From an uncultured Pelagibacteraceae bacterium (GTDB taxonomy: Bacteria > Pseudomonadota > Alphaproteobacteria > Pelagibacterales > Pelagibacteraceae): a stretch of 64,000 nucleotides of DNA. A program made the position numbers and the translations under genes. Where the stretch lies: the NCBI GenBank assembly GCA_902568465.1, contig CACFQR010000001.1, forward strand, positions 36,525 through 100,524, in the 5' to 3' direction. Shown here one piece after another: positions 38,326 through 46,807 of the stretch (position 1 is the stretch's first letter; each line of letters starts with the position of its first letter). The notes below the pieces were generated by a model. That model was not told the origin of the DNA and ran no database searches. It was given only the letters and a program-made list of their open reading frames with translations.

Positions 38326-39672
38326 TTATTTTAGTTGGTTAAAAATTTCTGGAGGTATTCCAGCTTTTTGATCACCTTTTGACATTTTTTTCATCATATT
38401 GGTCATCATTTTAAACTGCTTCAGCAATTTATTTATAGTGGCAGAATCTGCTCCTGATCCACTAGAAATTCTTTTTTTTCTCGATCCATTAATAATTTTT
38501 GGATTTAATCTTTCTTCTTTTGTCATAGATAATATAATTGCTTCGTTAACTTTAATTATATTTTCATCTATATTAGCATTATCCATTTGTTTTTTTATTT
38601 TAGAAACTCCAGGTAGCATTGACAGCACACCTTCCATTCCACCCATTTTTTTCATTTGTCTAAGTTGGCTCAAATAATCTTCCATAGAAAAAGAGCCTTC
38701 TCTTAAACTTTCTTCAGTTTTTTTAATTTTTTCTTCATCAAGATCTTGTGCTGCTTTTTCAACAAGAGAAACAACGTCACCCATTCCTAAGATTCTATTT
38801 GCTATTCTTTCTGGATGAAAAACATCTAGCTGTTCAATTTTTTCACCTACTCCCATAAATTTAATAGGTGTATTGGTAGCAAATTTCATACTTAGTGCGG
38901 CTCCACCTCTGCCATCGCCATCTATTCTAGTTAAAATAATTCCTGTCAATTCGACTGCTTTTTTGAATTCTTGTGCTACATTAACTGCCACTTGTCCTGT
39001 AAGTGAGTCTGCAACTAAAATTGTTTCTATTGGGTTGGCAATAGATTTTATCTCCTTAATTTCATTCATCATGGAGAGATCAATTTGAGTTCTGCCTGCC
39101 GTATCAAAAATTATTGTATCAACTCCACTTAAAGAAGCTGCATTAAGTGCTCTTTTCACTATATCAAGCGGCAATTGATCTTTGATAATTGGTAAAGTTT
39201 GTATTAAATTTTTTTCACCTAATATATTTAATTGTTCCTGCGCAGCAGGCCTGTAAACGTCCAAACTAACCATTAAAGATTTTTTTTTACTATTTTTTTC
39301 CAAATATTTTGCAAGTTTTGCAGCTGTTGTAGTTTTTCCAGATCCTTGTAACCCAACTAACATTATGCAAGCGGGTGGCACAGCATTTAAATTTAATTCG
39401 GACTTTTTATCACCTAAAATTTTTACAATTTCATCAAAAACAACCTTAACAATCATTTGCCCAGGTGTTGTTGATCTAATAATTTCTTGTCCTATAGCCT
39501 TAGGTTTTATATTTTTTACAAGCTCTTTTGCAACAGGTAAAGATACATCTGCTTCTAATAAAGCTTGTCGTATTTTTCTTAAACCTTCTTCCACTTGAGT
39601 TTCATCAAGTGAAGGAGCTTTTTTTAAAGAACTAAAAATCTCTTCAAATTTACTTGTTAAATTTTCAAACAT
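38326..39672 (-). CDS. ffh: Signal recognition particle protein Ffh (SRP54)
   Basis: GTPase that binds signal sequences of nascent membrane proteins and, with 4.5S RNA, delivers ribosomes to FtsY. It has 448 residues: N domain (1-85), G domain with P-loop 'GLQGSGKTTTAAKLA' and 'DTAGRTQIDLSMM', and a methionine-rich M domain from about 300 ('LRQMKKMGGMEGVLSMLPG'). The RNA-binding segment is near 'GSRKKRISSGSG'. It is the first gene of the long minus-strand block and is preceded by a structured leader. The SRP RNA gene is not in the window, while the receptor gene ftsY lies 1 kb away on the other strand. Confidence 0.97.
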   Translation of the reverse strand: MFENLTSKFEEIFSSLKKAPSLDETQVEEGLRKIRQALLEADVSLPVAKELVKNIKPKAIGQEIIRSTTPGQMIVKVVFDEIVKILGDKKSELNLNAVPPACIMLVGLQGSGKTTTAAKLAKYLEKNSKKKSLMVSLDVYRPAAQEQLNILGEKNLIQTLPIIKDQLPLDIVKRALNAASLSGVDTIIFDTAGRTQIDLSMMNEIKEIKSIANPIETILVADSLTGQVAVNVAQEFKKAVELTGIILTRIDGDGRGGAALSMKFATNTPIKFMGVGEKIEQLDVFHPERIANRILGMGDVVSLVEKAAQDLDEEKIKKTEESLREGSFSMEDYLSQLRQMKKMGGMEGVLSMLPGVSKIKKQMDNANIDENIIKVNEAIILSMTKEERLNPKIINGSRKKRISSGSGADSATINKLLKQFKMMTNMMKKMSKGDQKAGIPPEIFNQLK

Positions 39673-39694
39673 AATTCATTTATTCCATTAAAAA

Positions 39695-39775
39695 TCGCAC
39701 TAGTGGGCGAACCCTCGCTGACTAGTGTCGATCCCTTTGTTACCAAAGGCACCGCAAAACTTACTTTTGCGGGAA
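39695..39775 (-). promoter_or_regulatory. Structured leader RNA upstream of ffh (three hairpins)
   Basis: On the minus strand, three consecutive hairpins lie between 39772 and 39698, ending about 25 bases before the ffh ATG. The first (39772-39752) has an 8-bp perfect stem with a GTAAG loop. The second (39749-39734) has a 6-bp stem closed by a GTAA, GNRA-type tetraloop. The third (39727-39698) has a 7-bp outer stem, a small internal loop and a 4-bp GCGA/TCGC inner stem, followed by a five-T run. The stretch is much richer in G+C than its surroundings. Published work on structured RNAs in 'Ca. Pelagibacter ubique' described a likely cis-regulatory element before ffh, which this appears to match. 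Confidence 0.75.
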
Positions 39776-39835
39776 TAGACAGCAAACTACATATTGAGGT
39801 TCAAAAAGTCAACAAATAAAGATAAAACTAAAAAT

Positions 39836-40663
39836 ATGAATAATTTAGAAGCATATAAAATGGATGGTTTAGGGAATGACTTTATTATATTCGATAACAG
39901 ACGGTCATCAATTTCTCTTTCTAAAGATCAGATAGTAAAAATTTCGGACAGAAAAAATATTGGGTGTGATCAAGTTATTTTTATTAATGAGGATAAAAGT
40001 AGTGATGCTTTTCTAAAATTTTATAATTCAGATGGTGGTGAAATTTCTGCTTGTGGTAATGGTAGCAGATGTGTTGCTTACTTATTAATGAAACAGAATA
40101 ATAATAAAAAAATATCATTGAAAACAAAAGCTGGAATTTTATATGCAGATTTAAATGAAAAAGATTTAGTAAGTATAAATATGGGCCAACCTAATTTCGA
40201 ATGGGATAAGATCCCTTTGTTAGAAAAAATGGATAACAAAAATTTAAAGATAAAAATTATTAGCAAATCGGGTCAAAATTTTACAGGTGGTTTTTCTTTA
40301 AGTGTTGGAAATCCTCATCTTGTTTTTTTTGTTGAAGATTTAAATCAATTCAATTTAGAGGAAATTGGTCCAAAGTTAGAGAATCATAATTATTTTCCCG
40401 AAAGATGTAATGTAACCTTAGCAAGTATTAAAAATAAAAAGCTTATAAAAATAAAGGTGTGGGAACGGGGCGCCGGTCTGACTAAAGCATGCGGCACAGC
40501 TGCTTGTGCTACAGCTGTATCCGGAGCTGTTTTAAAATTAATCGAAAGATGCGTAGATATAGAATTTTCTGGAGGTTTATTAAATATTGATTGGAAAAAA
40601 AATAATAATATTTATATGACTGGCAAAGTATCTGAAATAAAAAAAATTAGAATTAATATTTAG
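39836..40663 (+). CDS. dapF: Diaminopimelate epimerase
   Basis: Converts LL- to meso-diaminopimelate for lysine and peptidoglycan synthesis, without cofactor. I start it at the ATG at 39836 (275 residues, 'MNNLEAYKMDGLGNDF'), because the upstream TTG at 39794 would add 14 lysine-rich residues not typical of the family. The two catalytic cysteines are in 'SACGNGSRCVAYLL' and 'TKACGTAACATAV'. It is two bases from ftsY. The 160 bases before it are shared with the divergent ffh leader. Confidence 0.95.
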   Translation: MNNLEAYKMDGLGNDFIIFDNRRSSISLSKDQIVKISDRKNIGCDQVIFINEDKSSDAFLKFYNSDGGEISACGNGSRCVAYLLMKQNNNKKISLKTKAGILYADLNEKDLVSINMGQPNFEWDKIPLLEKMDNKNLKIKIISKSGQNFTGGFSLSVGNPHLVFFVEDLNQFNLEEIGPKLENHNYFPERCNVTLASIKNKKLIKIKVWERGAGLTKACGTAACATAVSGAVLKLIERCVDIEFSGGLLNIDWKKNNNIYMTGKVSEIKKIRINI

Positions 40664-40665
40664 CT

Positions 40666-41580
40666 ATGGGCATTTTTGATAAGTTTAAGATTGGTCTAAG
40701 CAAAAGTTCAAAAAGTTTATCATCTGGTTTAAACGATCTAATTTTTAAAAAAAAAATAAATGAAAATACTCTTAATGAATTAGAAGATTTTTTAATTCAA
40801 TCAGATGTAGGTGTAGAATCTGCAAAGGAGCTAACAGAAAAATTTTCTAATACTAAAGTGAATCCAAAAGAGTCAGGTAAAGATGAAATTTTTAAAATAT
40901 TTTCTAACTATGTTATAGAAATATTAAAACCACTTGAAAAAAATATTGAAAATATTAGTAAAAATAAACCCTGTGTGATTTTAGTTGCGGGAGTTAATGG
41001 TGTTGGCAAAACTACAACAATAGGAAAATTGGGTAAAATTTTAAAGCAAAATGAAAAAAAAGTAGTTATTGGAGCTGCTGACACTTTTAGAGCGGCAGCT
41101 GTAAATCAATTAGATGTTTGGGCAAAAAGAATTAATGCTGACATAATTAAATCAGATGAGGGAGCTGATCCTGCTTCTGTAGCTTATAAGGCTTTAGAAC
41201 ATGCAAAAAATAATAATTTTGATTATTTGCTTATAGATACCGCGGGAAGACTGCAAAATAAAAAAAATTTAATGGATGAATTCAAAAAAATAGCAAAAGT
41301 TATAAAAAAAATCGATTCAAAAGCTCCCCATGAAACTTTTCTTATATTAGATGCAACTACAGGTCAAAGTGCAATTAATCAAGTTGAAGAATTTCAAAAA
41401 ATAACACCGATAACAGGGATTGTAATGACCAAACTAGATGGCACTGCAAAAGGTGGAATTTTATTAGCTATTGGGAAAAAATTTAAATTACCAATTGTTG
41501 CTCTAGGTATGGGTGAAAAAGAAGACGATCTTAATATTTTTAGTGCTGATCACTATGCAAAGGCATTAATGCTTGAATAG
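40666..41580 (+). CDS. ftsY: Signal recognition particle receptor FtsY
   Basis: Membrane-associated SRP receptor GTPase that docks Ffh-ribosome complexes at the SecYEG translocon. It has 304 residues, a short form comprising the NG domain with almost no acidic A domain; the N-terminus 'MGIFDKFKIGLSKSSKSL' can act as an amphipathic membrane helix. The P-loop is 'GVNGVGKTTTIGKLG', followed by 'ADTFRAAAVNQL', 'DTAGRLQNKKNLMDE' and 'TKLDGTAKGG'. It is convergent with the next minus-strand gene, with one base between them, leaving no room for a conventional terminator. Confidence 0.96.
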   Translation: MGIFDKFKIGLSKSSKSLSSGLNDLIFKKKINENTLNELEDFLIQSDVGVESAKELTEKFSNTKVNPKESGKDEIFKIFSNYVIEILKPLEKNIENISKNKPCVILVAGVNGVGKTTTIGKLGKILKQNEKKVVIGAADTFRAAAVNQLDVWAKRINADIIKSDEGADPASVAYKALEHAKNNNFDYLLIDTAGRLQNKKNLMDEFKKIAKVIKKIDSKAPHETFLILDATTGQSAINQVEEFQKITPITGIVMTKLDGTAKGGILLAIGKKFKLPIVALGMGEKEDDLNIFSADHYAKALMLE

Positions 41581-41581
41581 A

Positions 41582-42157
41582 TTAGTTTATTAAATTTTTT
41601 GAAATTAGCGGTTTATAAAAAGAACATTTATAAGTGGAGTTAATATCCTTATATCCACAATCTTTTAATAAAGAAGATATATATAATTTATAATTATTAT
41701 CTTTTGGAAGTTGTTCTAATTTATTTTTTCTAAGATTAAACTTAAAATTAGATCTAATTGATTTTATACCACTTATCATAATTAAAGTTTCGTTATCATT
41801 AAGTAAGTAATAGGCATAATCTTCGGGAAAAACTGGTAAATTATAATTTGAACCTAATTCTTTAACTTTGCTTGGAAACCAGTCGTAAGTAATTACTGGA
41901 TTAGTTTTCCCAGTGTCGTTATACAAAATATATAAATCTTGAGGATAGTCAGTTATATAATTAAATTCTTGCCCTTTAGCTAATACCGCTTTTTCCCTAG
42001 TTTTAAAATATAATATAAATTTATTGTCATGAGAATTCATTTTTCCAACATTAAAAACCTCTTCAACATCTTTTTTTATTGGAGAGGTTTCATCAGTATG
42101 TCCTCCAAGATTAAAGGATAATGAAAATAGTAAAAAATAAATAAAAAATTTATTCAT
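41582..42157 (-). CDS. Exported protein of unknown function
   Basis: I do not recognise this 191-residue protein. The first 18 residues are a short basic, phenylalanine-rich signal sequence ('MNKFFIYFLLFSLSF'), so it is probably periplasmic or surface-exposed. Two cysteines near the C-terminus ('LLKDCGYKDINSTYKCSFY') could form a disulfide. The middle is rich in Tyr, Asp and Asn and looks like a beta-rich domain. It follows the alpha/beta hydrolase gene on the minus strand with about 50 bases between them, and is convergent with ftsY. Confidence 0.6.
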   Translation of the reverse strand: MNKFFIYFLLFSLSFNLGGHTDETSPIKKDVEEVFNVGKMNSHDNKFILYFKTREKAVLAKGQEFNYITDYPQDLYILYNDTGKTNPVITYDWFPSKVKELGSNYNLPVFPEDYAYYLLNDNETLIMISGIKSIRSNFKFNLRKNKLEQLPKDNNYKLYISSLLKDCGYKDINSTYKCSFYKPLISKNLIN

Positions 42158-42206
42158 ATTTTTAACTTACTTTTTAAGTGTGTAATTAGATTGTTTAAAT
42201 TGTGAC

Positions 42207-43043
42207 TTAATTTAAGCTGCTTATGAAATCTTTCAGCGCTTTAAGAAGTTTTTCATTATATTCCATCATATGATCGTCATATTTTGAAAAATAAGAATAT
42301 TTAGGTTGGTTAGCTAATTTATACATTTTTTCACCCATATGAAATGGAACAATATCATCAACTTTTCCGTGCATAATTAATACGGGTATATTTATATTTT
42401 TCATCTTCTTATCACTTTCATATTTATCTTTTAGTAATAGCCTTACAGGTAAGTAGGGATATTTATCTTTTCCTGCATCAATCATTGATGTAAAAGGTGA
42501 TTCTAAAATTATTCCCGCAAAATTTTTATTTTGTGCTATTTCAGTCGCAACACCTGTTCCAAGTGACTCTCCATAAATAATTATATTACTTTCTTTAATG
42601 CCTTGAGATTTTAACCATGTGATAGCACTGCTAGCATCTTCATAAAGTCCTTTTTCTGTCGGCTTTCCATCATTTCCGCTAAATCCTCTCCAAGCAATAA
42701 TAAGAAAATTCACATTCATATTTTTAAAATGGTTAATTTTGTGTATTCTATTTTCCAAAGATCCTGCGTTTCCATGTAAAAAAAGAATGGTTTTATATTC
42801 GTCAAGATTTTTTCGGTGATACCAGGATAGAAGCTTTAAGTTATCTTTTGTTTTTATTTGCACTCTTTCAATTGAAACAATAAGTTTGTCTCCAAAGTAG
42901 TTATTTTCCCCTGGGTGATAAAGAAGGTTTCTTTGGAAAAAATAGGTAAAAATTAAAATAAATAAATAAATAAATAAAAGAAATAATAAAATTTGTAAGA
43001 AAAAGTTCATTTTTATCAAGTGTTTCCTTAGTAAAAAATTCAT
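42207..43043 (-). CDS. Membrane-anchored alpha/beta hydrolase (BEM46/ABHD13-like)
   Basis: Serine hydrolase of 278 residues with an N-terminal membrane helix (about 13-36) and a following periplasmic or cytoplasmic hydrolase domain. 'FLHGNAGSLENR' is the oxyanion region, the nucleophile serine lies in 'IYGESLGTGVATE', the aspartate in 'MHGKVDDIVPF', and the histidine in 'YDDHMMEYN'. This arrangement matches the YfhR/BEM46/ABHD13 group of unknown substrate. A second possible ATG 11 codons downstream (43010) would also retain the whole helix, so the start is uncertain. It is divergent from the small gene at 43088. Confidence 0.8.
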   Translation of the reverse strand: MNFLLRKHLIKMNFFLQILLFLLFIYLFILIFTYFFQRNLLYHPGENNYFGDKLIVSIERVQIKTKDNLKLLSWYHRKNLDEYKTILFLHGNAGSLENRIHKINHFKNMNVNFLIIAWRGFSGNDGKPTEKGLYEDASSAITWLKSQGIKESNIIIYGESLGTGVATEIAQNKNFAGIILESPFTSMIDAGKDKYPYLPVRLLLKDKYESDKKMKNINIPVLIMHGKVDDIVPFHMGEKMYKLANQPKYSYFSKYDDHMMEYNEKLLKALKDFISSLN

Positions 43044-43087
43044 TTTATATTCAGTATATTTAACCTATCATAAGCTTTGTAAAAATC

Positions 43088-43273
43088 ATGATAAAAGAAT
43101 TCGAAATTAAAGATATATTAAATGCTGTAAAAAGTATTTCAGAAATAGACAAGAAAAAGAGTAAAATTTTAGAAAAAAAAGATGATAATAATCAAGATGG
43201 TACTATAATTCTCAGTAAACAAGTAAAATCAAATAAAAGTGAAATCCTTGTTCTTGATCAAATGATTGATTAG
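43088..43273 (+). CDS. Small charged protein of unknown function
   Basis: A 61-residue open frame starting at ATG ('MIKEFEIKDILNAVKSISEI') and rich in Lys, Asp, Glu and Ile, with a lysine-dense centre ('KKKSKILEKKDDNN'). No membrane segment, cysteines or recognisable domain. It is 28 bases upstream of the zinc-ribbon gene in the same direction and fills most of the space between divergent neighbours, which favours a real gene. The function is unknown. Confidence 0.5.
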   Translation: MIKEFEIKDILNAVKSISEIDKKKSKILEKKDDNNQDGTIILSKQVKSNKSEILVLDQMID

Positions 43274-43301
43274 AATAAATACCTGAATGGAATAAAGTCT
43301 A

Positions 43302-43937
43302 ATGATTGTAAAGTGTAAAAGTTGTTCTAGAAAATTTGTTGTACGGGACCAAGATATCCCTCGAGAGGGAAGAATGGTACAATGTGGTTATTGTTCAGTT
43401 ACATGGCATCAAAAACCGTTTATTACTGAAGTAAAAAGTACAAAAAAAATAGTAACAAAAAACACCGAAGAACTCTCTGTAGATAGCATCAAAGCATCTG
43501 ATGGCAAAACTTACAAATTTTTAGGGAGTCAATGGGCAGAATTATTACCGTCAGGAAAAACTGGCCTTTTCGCAAAAAAGAAAATTGGTTTAGAGTTAGA
43601 TAAGCGTACAGGAAGGAAAAGGGAAAGTAACATCGATAAAAGAAAAAAAAATGTAAAAAAAGAATTAGATCCGTCATTAGGTAGTTTAAATGATAAAAAA
43701 CAGTTACCAGATATATATAAACCAAAACACGGAATTGGTTTTTTTGGATACATTTTTTTGCTAATAATTATTGGATTTTCTATAATAGGAATATTGAAAA
43801 CATTCGAAAATGATTTGTTAAATTATTTTCCTGAAACAGAATATATTTTTGAAATATTAGAAGAACAACTAGTATATTTAGCTGAATCTGTAAAAAATTT
43901 AGTTGTTATAATTAACGATTTGATTAATTCTTATTAA
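43302..43937 (+). CDS. MJ0042-type zinc-ribbon membrane protein
   Basis: Protein of 211 residues with an N-terminal MJ0042/zinc_ribbon_5-type finger: C-x-x-C in 'CKSCSRKFVV' and a second C-x-x-C in 'VQCGYCSVTWHQ'. A long basic, polar stretch follows (about 45-140), then one membrane helix (about 147-167, 'FGYIFLLIIIGFSIIGIL') and a short C-terminal part. This layout is widespread in alphaproteobacteria, often near cell-division or envelope genes, without a proven function. The zinc finger should be cytoplasmic if the helix is a simple anchor. It is convergent with the small membrane-protein gene. Confidence 0.8.
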   Translation: MIVKCKSCSRKFVVRDQDIPREGRMVQCGYCSVTWHQKPFITEVKSTKKIVTKNTEELSVDSIKASDGKTYKFLGSQWAELLPSGKTGLFAKKKIGLELDKRTGRKRESNIDKRKKNVKKELDPSLGSLNDKKQLPDIYKPKHGIGFFGYIFLLIIIGFSIIGILKTFENDLLNYFPETEYIFEILEEQLVYLAESVKNLVVIINDLINSY

Positions 43938-43938
43938 T

Positions 43939-44124
43939 TTATTTCTTAATTGATTTTAACGAATCCATAACAAGTAAAAAAAGACAGAATATAACAATTA
44001 TCCAAAAAGGAAGGCCTCTCCAAAATCCTGCTAGGCCAGTACTTATACTCCATGCTAACCCTATTACAAATATTGCAACAAGAGCTATACCTATGATTAT
44101 TGTTATTTTTTCACTTAATTTCAT
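43939..44124 (-). CDS. Small two-helix membrane protein
   Basis: A 61-residue hydrophobic protein with two predicted membrane helices (about 8-29 and 36-56) joined by a short loop containing 'STGLAGFWRGLP', and with charged ends. No family recognised. Its ATG overlaps the amidase stop by four bases (ATGA), so it is likely translated from the TRAP/amidase transcript. Confidence 0.6.
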   Translation of the reverse strand: MKLSEKITIIIGIALVAIFVIGLAWSISTGLAGFWRGLPFWIIVIFCLFLLVMDSLKSIKK

Positions 44125-45455
44125 TTTTTAATTTTACTCGTTAGCCAATTAGCATTTCTAAACAATCTTTCATCATCAAATAATGATGATACTAGCTGTA
44201 CACCTATTGGTAAGCCATTTTTTCCCTGAAGCAATGGTAAGCTAATAGAGGGCATTCCACAATAAGTCCAAACTGTGCAAAAAATAGGATTGCCTGTAAA
44301 TTCTAAACCTTTGGGCGCTTCACCTGTTGCAGGAGGAGTTAAGATTGCATCATAATCATTAAAAAATTGTTTAAAGTAAGTATTTGCTGCATCTATTTTT
44401 GATAAGGCTTCATTATATTCAACTGAAGTATATTTCATTCCCCTTTCAATTGCTTCTACAATTTTATCACTTAATTTATTTTTAGAAGATTTATATTCTT
44501 CAGAAAAAGAAGTGGCCATGTCTGACTCCATAATTATTTTATGCCATTCTGGAATACCCCTAAAACCTTCAGGAAGTTCAACCTCATCTACTTTTCCTTT
44601 TAATTTGTTCTTTATTTCATCTTTTATTTCTTCAAAACCTTCGTTTGCATCTTCCTCTAATTCTTTAATAAAAGGTAATTTGATATAAGCTAAAACTGGT
44701 TCCATTGGAGGTTTTTGCTGACAAGCAGCTAATAATTTTGGTTTTGGATTTAGAGAAGTATCTGGATCTTGTTGATCATAGCCAATAAGTTGTTCGCTAA
44801 TTAATGCAGCATCTTCTACTGAGTTAGAAAAAACTCCTACCTGATCCAATTTTCTAGAAACTGGTAATACTAAGTGTCGCGAAATTAATCCTCTTGTAGG
44901 TTTATACCCTACTACACCACAGTAAGAGGCAGGCCTAATTACCGATCCATTTGTTTGGCTTCCCACTGCAAGTGGAACCATATGTGAAGCTACGGCTGCA
45001 GCTGAACCACTTGATGAACCACCAGGAGTTCTACTAAGATCATGTGGATTTTTAGTTTTACCAGGTGAATAGTATGCAAGTTCACACGTTACCGTTTTTC
45101 CCATAATGACCGCTCCAGCCTGTTTTAATTTCGACACAACAGTACAATCGTTTAAACTTGGATTTTTCTTATGAATTTCTGTTCCATGTCCAGTTGGCAT
45201 ATCTGCTGTATCAAAAATATCTTTAATGCCGATTGGAATACCATGAAGGTCGCCATGTTTTCCTGATTGATGGAGTAAATCTGATTTTTTTGCTTGAGCA
45301 AGTGCAAGTTCTTCATCAAAGAATTCCCAAGCTTGAATATCTTTTTCTTTTTTTTTTATTTCTTTTATGTAATTTTTGACAAGTTCTTCTGATGTAATTT
45401 CGCCCTTTTTAATAGATTTAACCATTTCTACTACGGAAGTATTAAGTGCAGACAT
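44121..45455 (-). CDS. Amidase-signature family hydrolase
   Basis: Amidase-signature enzyme of 444 residues; the family hydrolyses carboxamides. The Ser-cisSer-Lys triad is visible: lysine in 'GIPIGIKDIFDTAD', the cis-serine and nucleophile in 'RTPGGSSSGSAAAVASH' and in 'GSQTNGSVIRPASYCG'. It is not obviously GatA, since the gatB and gatC partners are not nearby. It lies five bases after the TRAP large permease gene, which suggests that the transported compound, or a product made from it, may be an amide. Substrate unknown. Confidence 0.88.
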   Translation of the reverse strand: MSALNTSVVEMVKSIKKGEITSEELVKNYIKEIKKKEKDIQAWEFFDEELALAQAKKSDLLHQSGKHGDLHGIPIGIKDIFDTADMPTGHGTEIHKKNPSLNDCTVVSKLKQAGAVIMGKTVTCELAYYSPGKTKNPHDLSRTPGGSSSGSAAAVASHMVPLAVGSQTNGSVIRPASYCGVVGYKPTRGLISRHLVLPVSRKLDQVGVFSNSVEDAALISEQLIGYDQQDPDTSLNPKPKLLAACQQKPPMEPVLAYIKLPFIKELEEDANEGFEEIKDEIKNKLKGKVDEVELPEGFRGIPEWHKIIMESDMATSFSEEYKSSKNKLSDKIVEAIERGMKYTSVEYNEALSKIDAANTYFKQFFNDYDAILTPPATGEAPKGLEFTGNPIFCTVWTYCGMPSISLPLLQGKNGLPIGVQLVSSLFDDERLFRNANWLTSKIKK

Positions 45456-45460
45456 TAATT

Positions 45461-46807
45461 CTATTTAGCAATACCAAAAAAGTAATCTGGTAAATATAAT
45501 GCTATCCCCGGAAAATTATACATAAGAACCATTGTGAATATTACTATGGCCAAATAAGGCATGATACTTTTAAATATTTCTATTAATTCAATCTCATCTC
45601 CAACCACACCCTTCAAATAATAAGCTGCCATCGCCATAGGTGGAGTCAGAAAGGAAGTTTGAAGGTTTAAAGCAACCAACATAGCAAAAAAGTATGGGTT
45701 CACACCAAATGCATCAAGCATAGGTAAGAAAATTGGAACAAAAATAATTAATATTTCTGTCCATTCTAAAGGCCAACCAAGTAAAAAAATTATTAACTGA
45801 ACTAGAACAAGAAATTGCCAAGGCTCCAAGTTCATAGCAAGAATCCAATGTTCAATTATTGCATGACCACCTAGATATGAAAAAACCGAGGCAAAAGTCC
45901 AAGAACCAACAAATAACCAACAAACCATGGCGGTTGTTTTGGCTGTTAAGAAAATCGATTGTTTCAATGTTTTCCAATTAAGTGCTCTGTAACAAAAAGC
46001 TAAAAACAAACCTCCAAACGCACCGATTGCAGCAGCTTCTGCTGGAGTTGCTAATCCGAGTAAAATGGAGCCAAGTACTGTTAAAATTAATAATGCTAAA
46101 GGAACAAAAGAAGTTAATAGTTGAAAAAAAATAACTCTCGATGGTGGAACTTCTTCTTCTATAGGTTTTGGTGCAAGACTTGGATTAAAATATGCACGGC
46201 TTACAACATAAATCATATAAAAACCAGCTAATAAAAAACCAGGAAAAATTGCTGCTGCGTAAAGTCTCAACGGAGATAATTCAGCTATAGCCGCATAAAC
46301 AATAAGCATAATACTTGGTGGAATTAATATTCCTAAAGTTCCACCAGCACAAATTACTCCTGATGCAAAACCTCTATGATAACCAGCTTTAACCATGGCT
46401 GGAAAAGCTAGTAATCCCATTAATGTAACAACTGCTCCAATGATCCCGCTAGCAGTAGCAAATATTGCACAGGTAGCAAGCGCTGCTACAGCCATTGATC
46501 CTGGAAGATGTCGCGTAGCTAATTGTAAACTAAAAAATAATCTATTAACAATATTTGCACGCTCAACAACATAACCCATAAATAAAAATAGAGGTATGGC
46601 AACCAAAACATCATTTTCCATTACAGAATAGGTATTTTGATTAAGTAAATAAAAAATTTGATTATTAAATAAATTGTCTGCTTGGAAGTAAGCGTAATAA
46701 CCAAAACCCACGCCCATAGCAATAAGTGTAAAAGCTATAGGAAAACCTAATAAAACTAGAAAGATAAACAATGAAAGCATTAACATAGCTACTTGTGGAT
46801 CAGTCAT
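45461..46807 (-). CDS. dctM: TRAP transporter large permease (DctM type)
   Basis: Sodium-coupled membrane permease of a tripartite ATP-independent periplasmic transporter. It has 448 residues and about 12 hydrophobic helices. 'MLMLSLFIFLVLLGFPIAF' opens the protein and 'GTLGILIPPSIMLIVYA' is the characteristic DctM signature; 'ATPAEAAAIGAFGGL' and 'PPMAMAAYYLKG' are also typical. Its ATG directly abuts the dctQ stop. With dctP it would import an organic anion, most likely a 2-oxo or 2-hydroxy acid judged from the binding protein and neighbours. Confidence 0.93.
   Translation of the reverse strand: MTDPQVAMLMLSLFIFLVLLGFPIAFTLIAMGVGFGYYAYFQADNLFNNQIFYLLNQNTYSVMENDVLVAIPLFLFMGYVVERANIVNRLFFSLQLATRHLPGSMAVAALATCAIFATASGIIGAVVTLMGLLAFPAMVKAGYHRGFASGVICAGGTLGILIPPSIMLIVYAAIAELSPLRLYAAAIFPGFLLAGFYMIYVVSRAYFNPSLAPKPIEEEVPPSRVIFFQLLTSFVPLALLILTVLGSILLGLATPAEAAAIGAFGGLFLAFCYRALNWKTLKQSIFLTAKTTAMVCWLFVGSWTFASVFSYLGGHAIIEHWILAMNLEPWQFLVLVQLIIFLLGWPLEWTEILIIFVPIFLPMLDAFGVNPYFFAMLVALNLQTSFLTPPMAMAAYYLKGVVGDEIELIEIFKSIMPYLAIVIFTMVLMYNFPGIALYLPDYFFGIAK

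Noticed and set aside
39695..39775. The ffh leader as the 4.5S SRP RNA gene
   Set aside because: The conserved SRP RNA apical loop (GGAAG-type symmetric and asymmetric loops) is not present, and the three short separate hairpins do not form one long rod.
39794..39835. N-terminal extension of dapF from a TTG codon
   Set aside because: Adds 14 lysine-rich residues not expected in the family; the ATG at 39836 gives the normal N-terminus.
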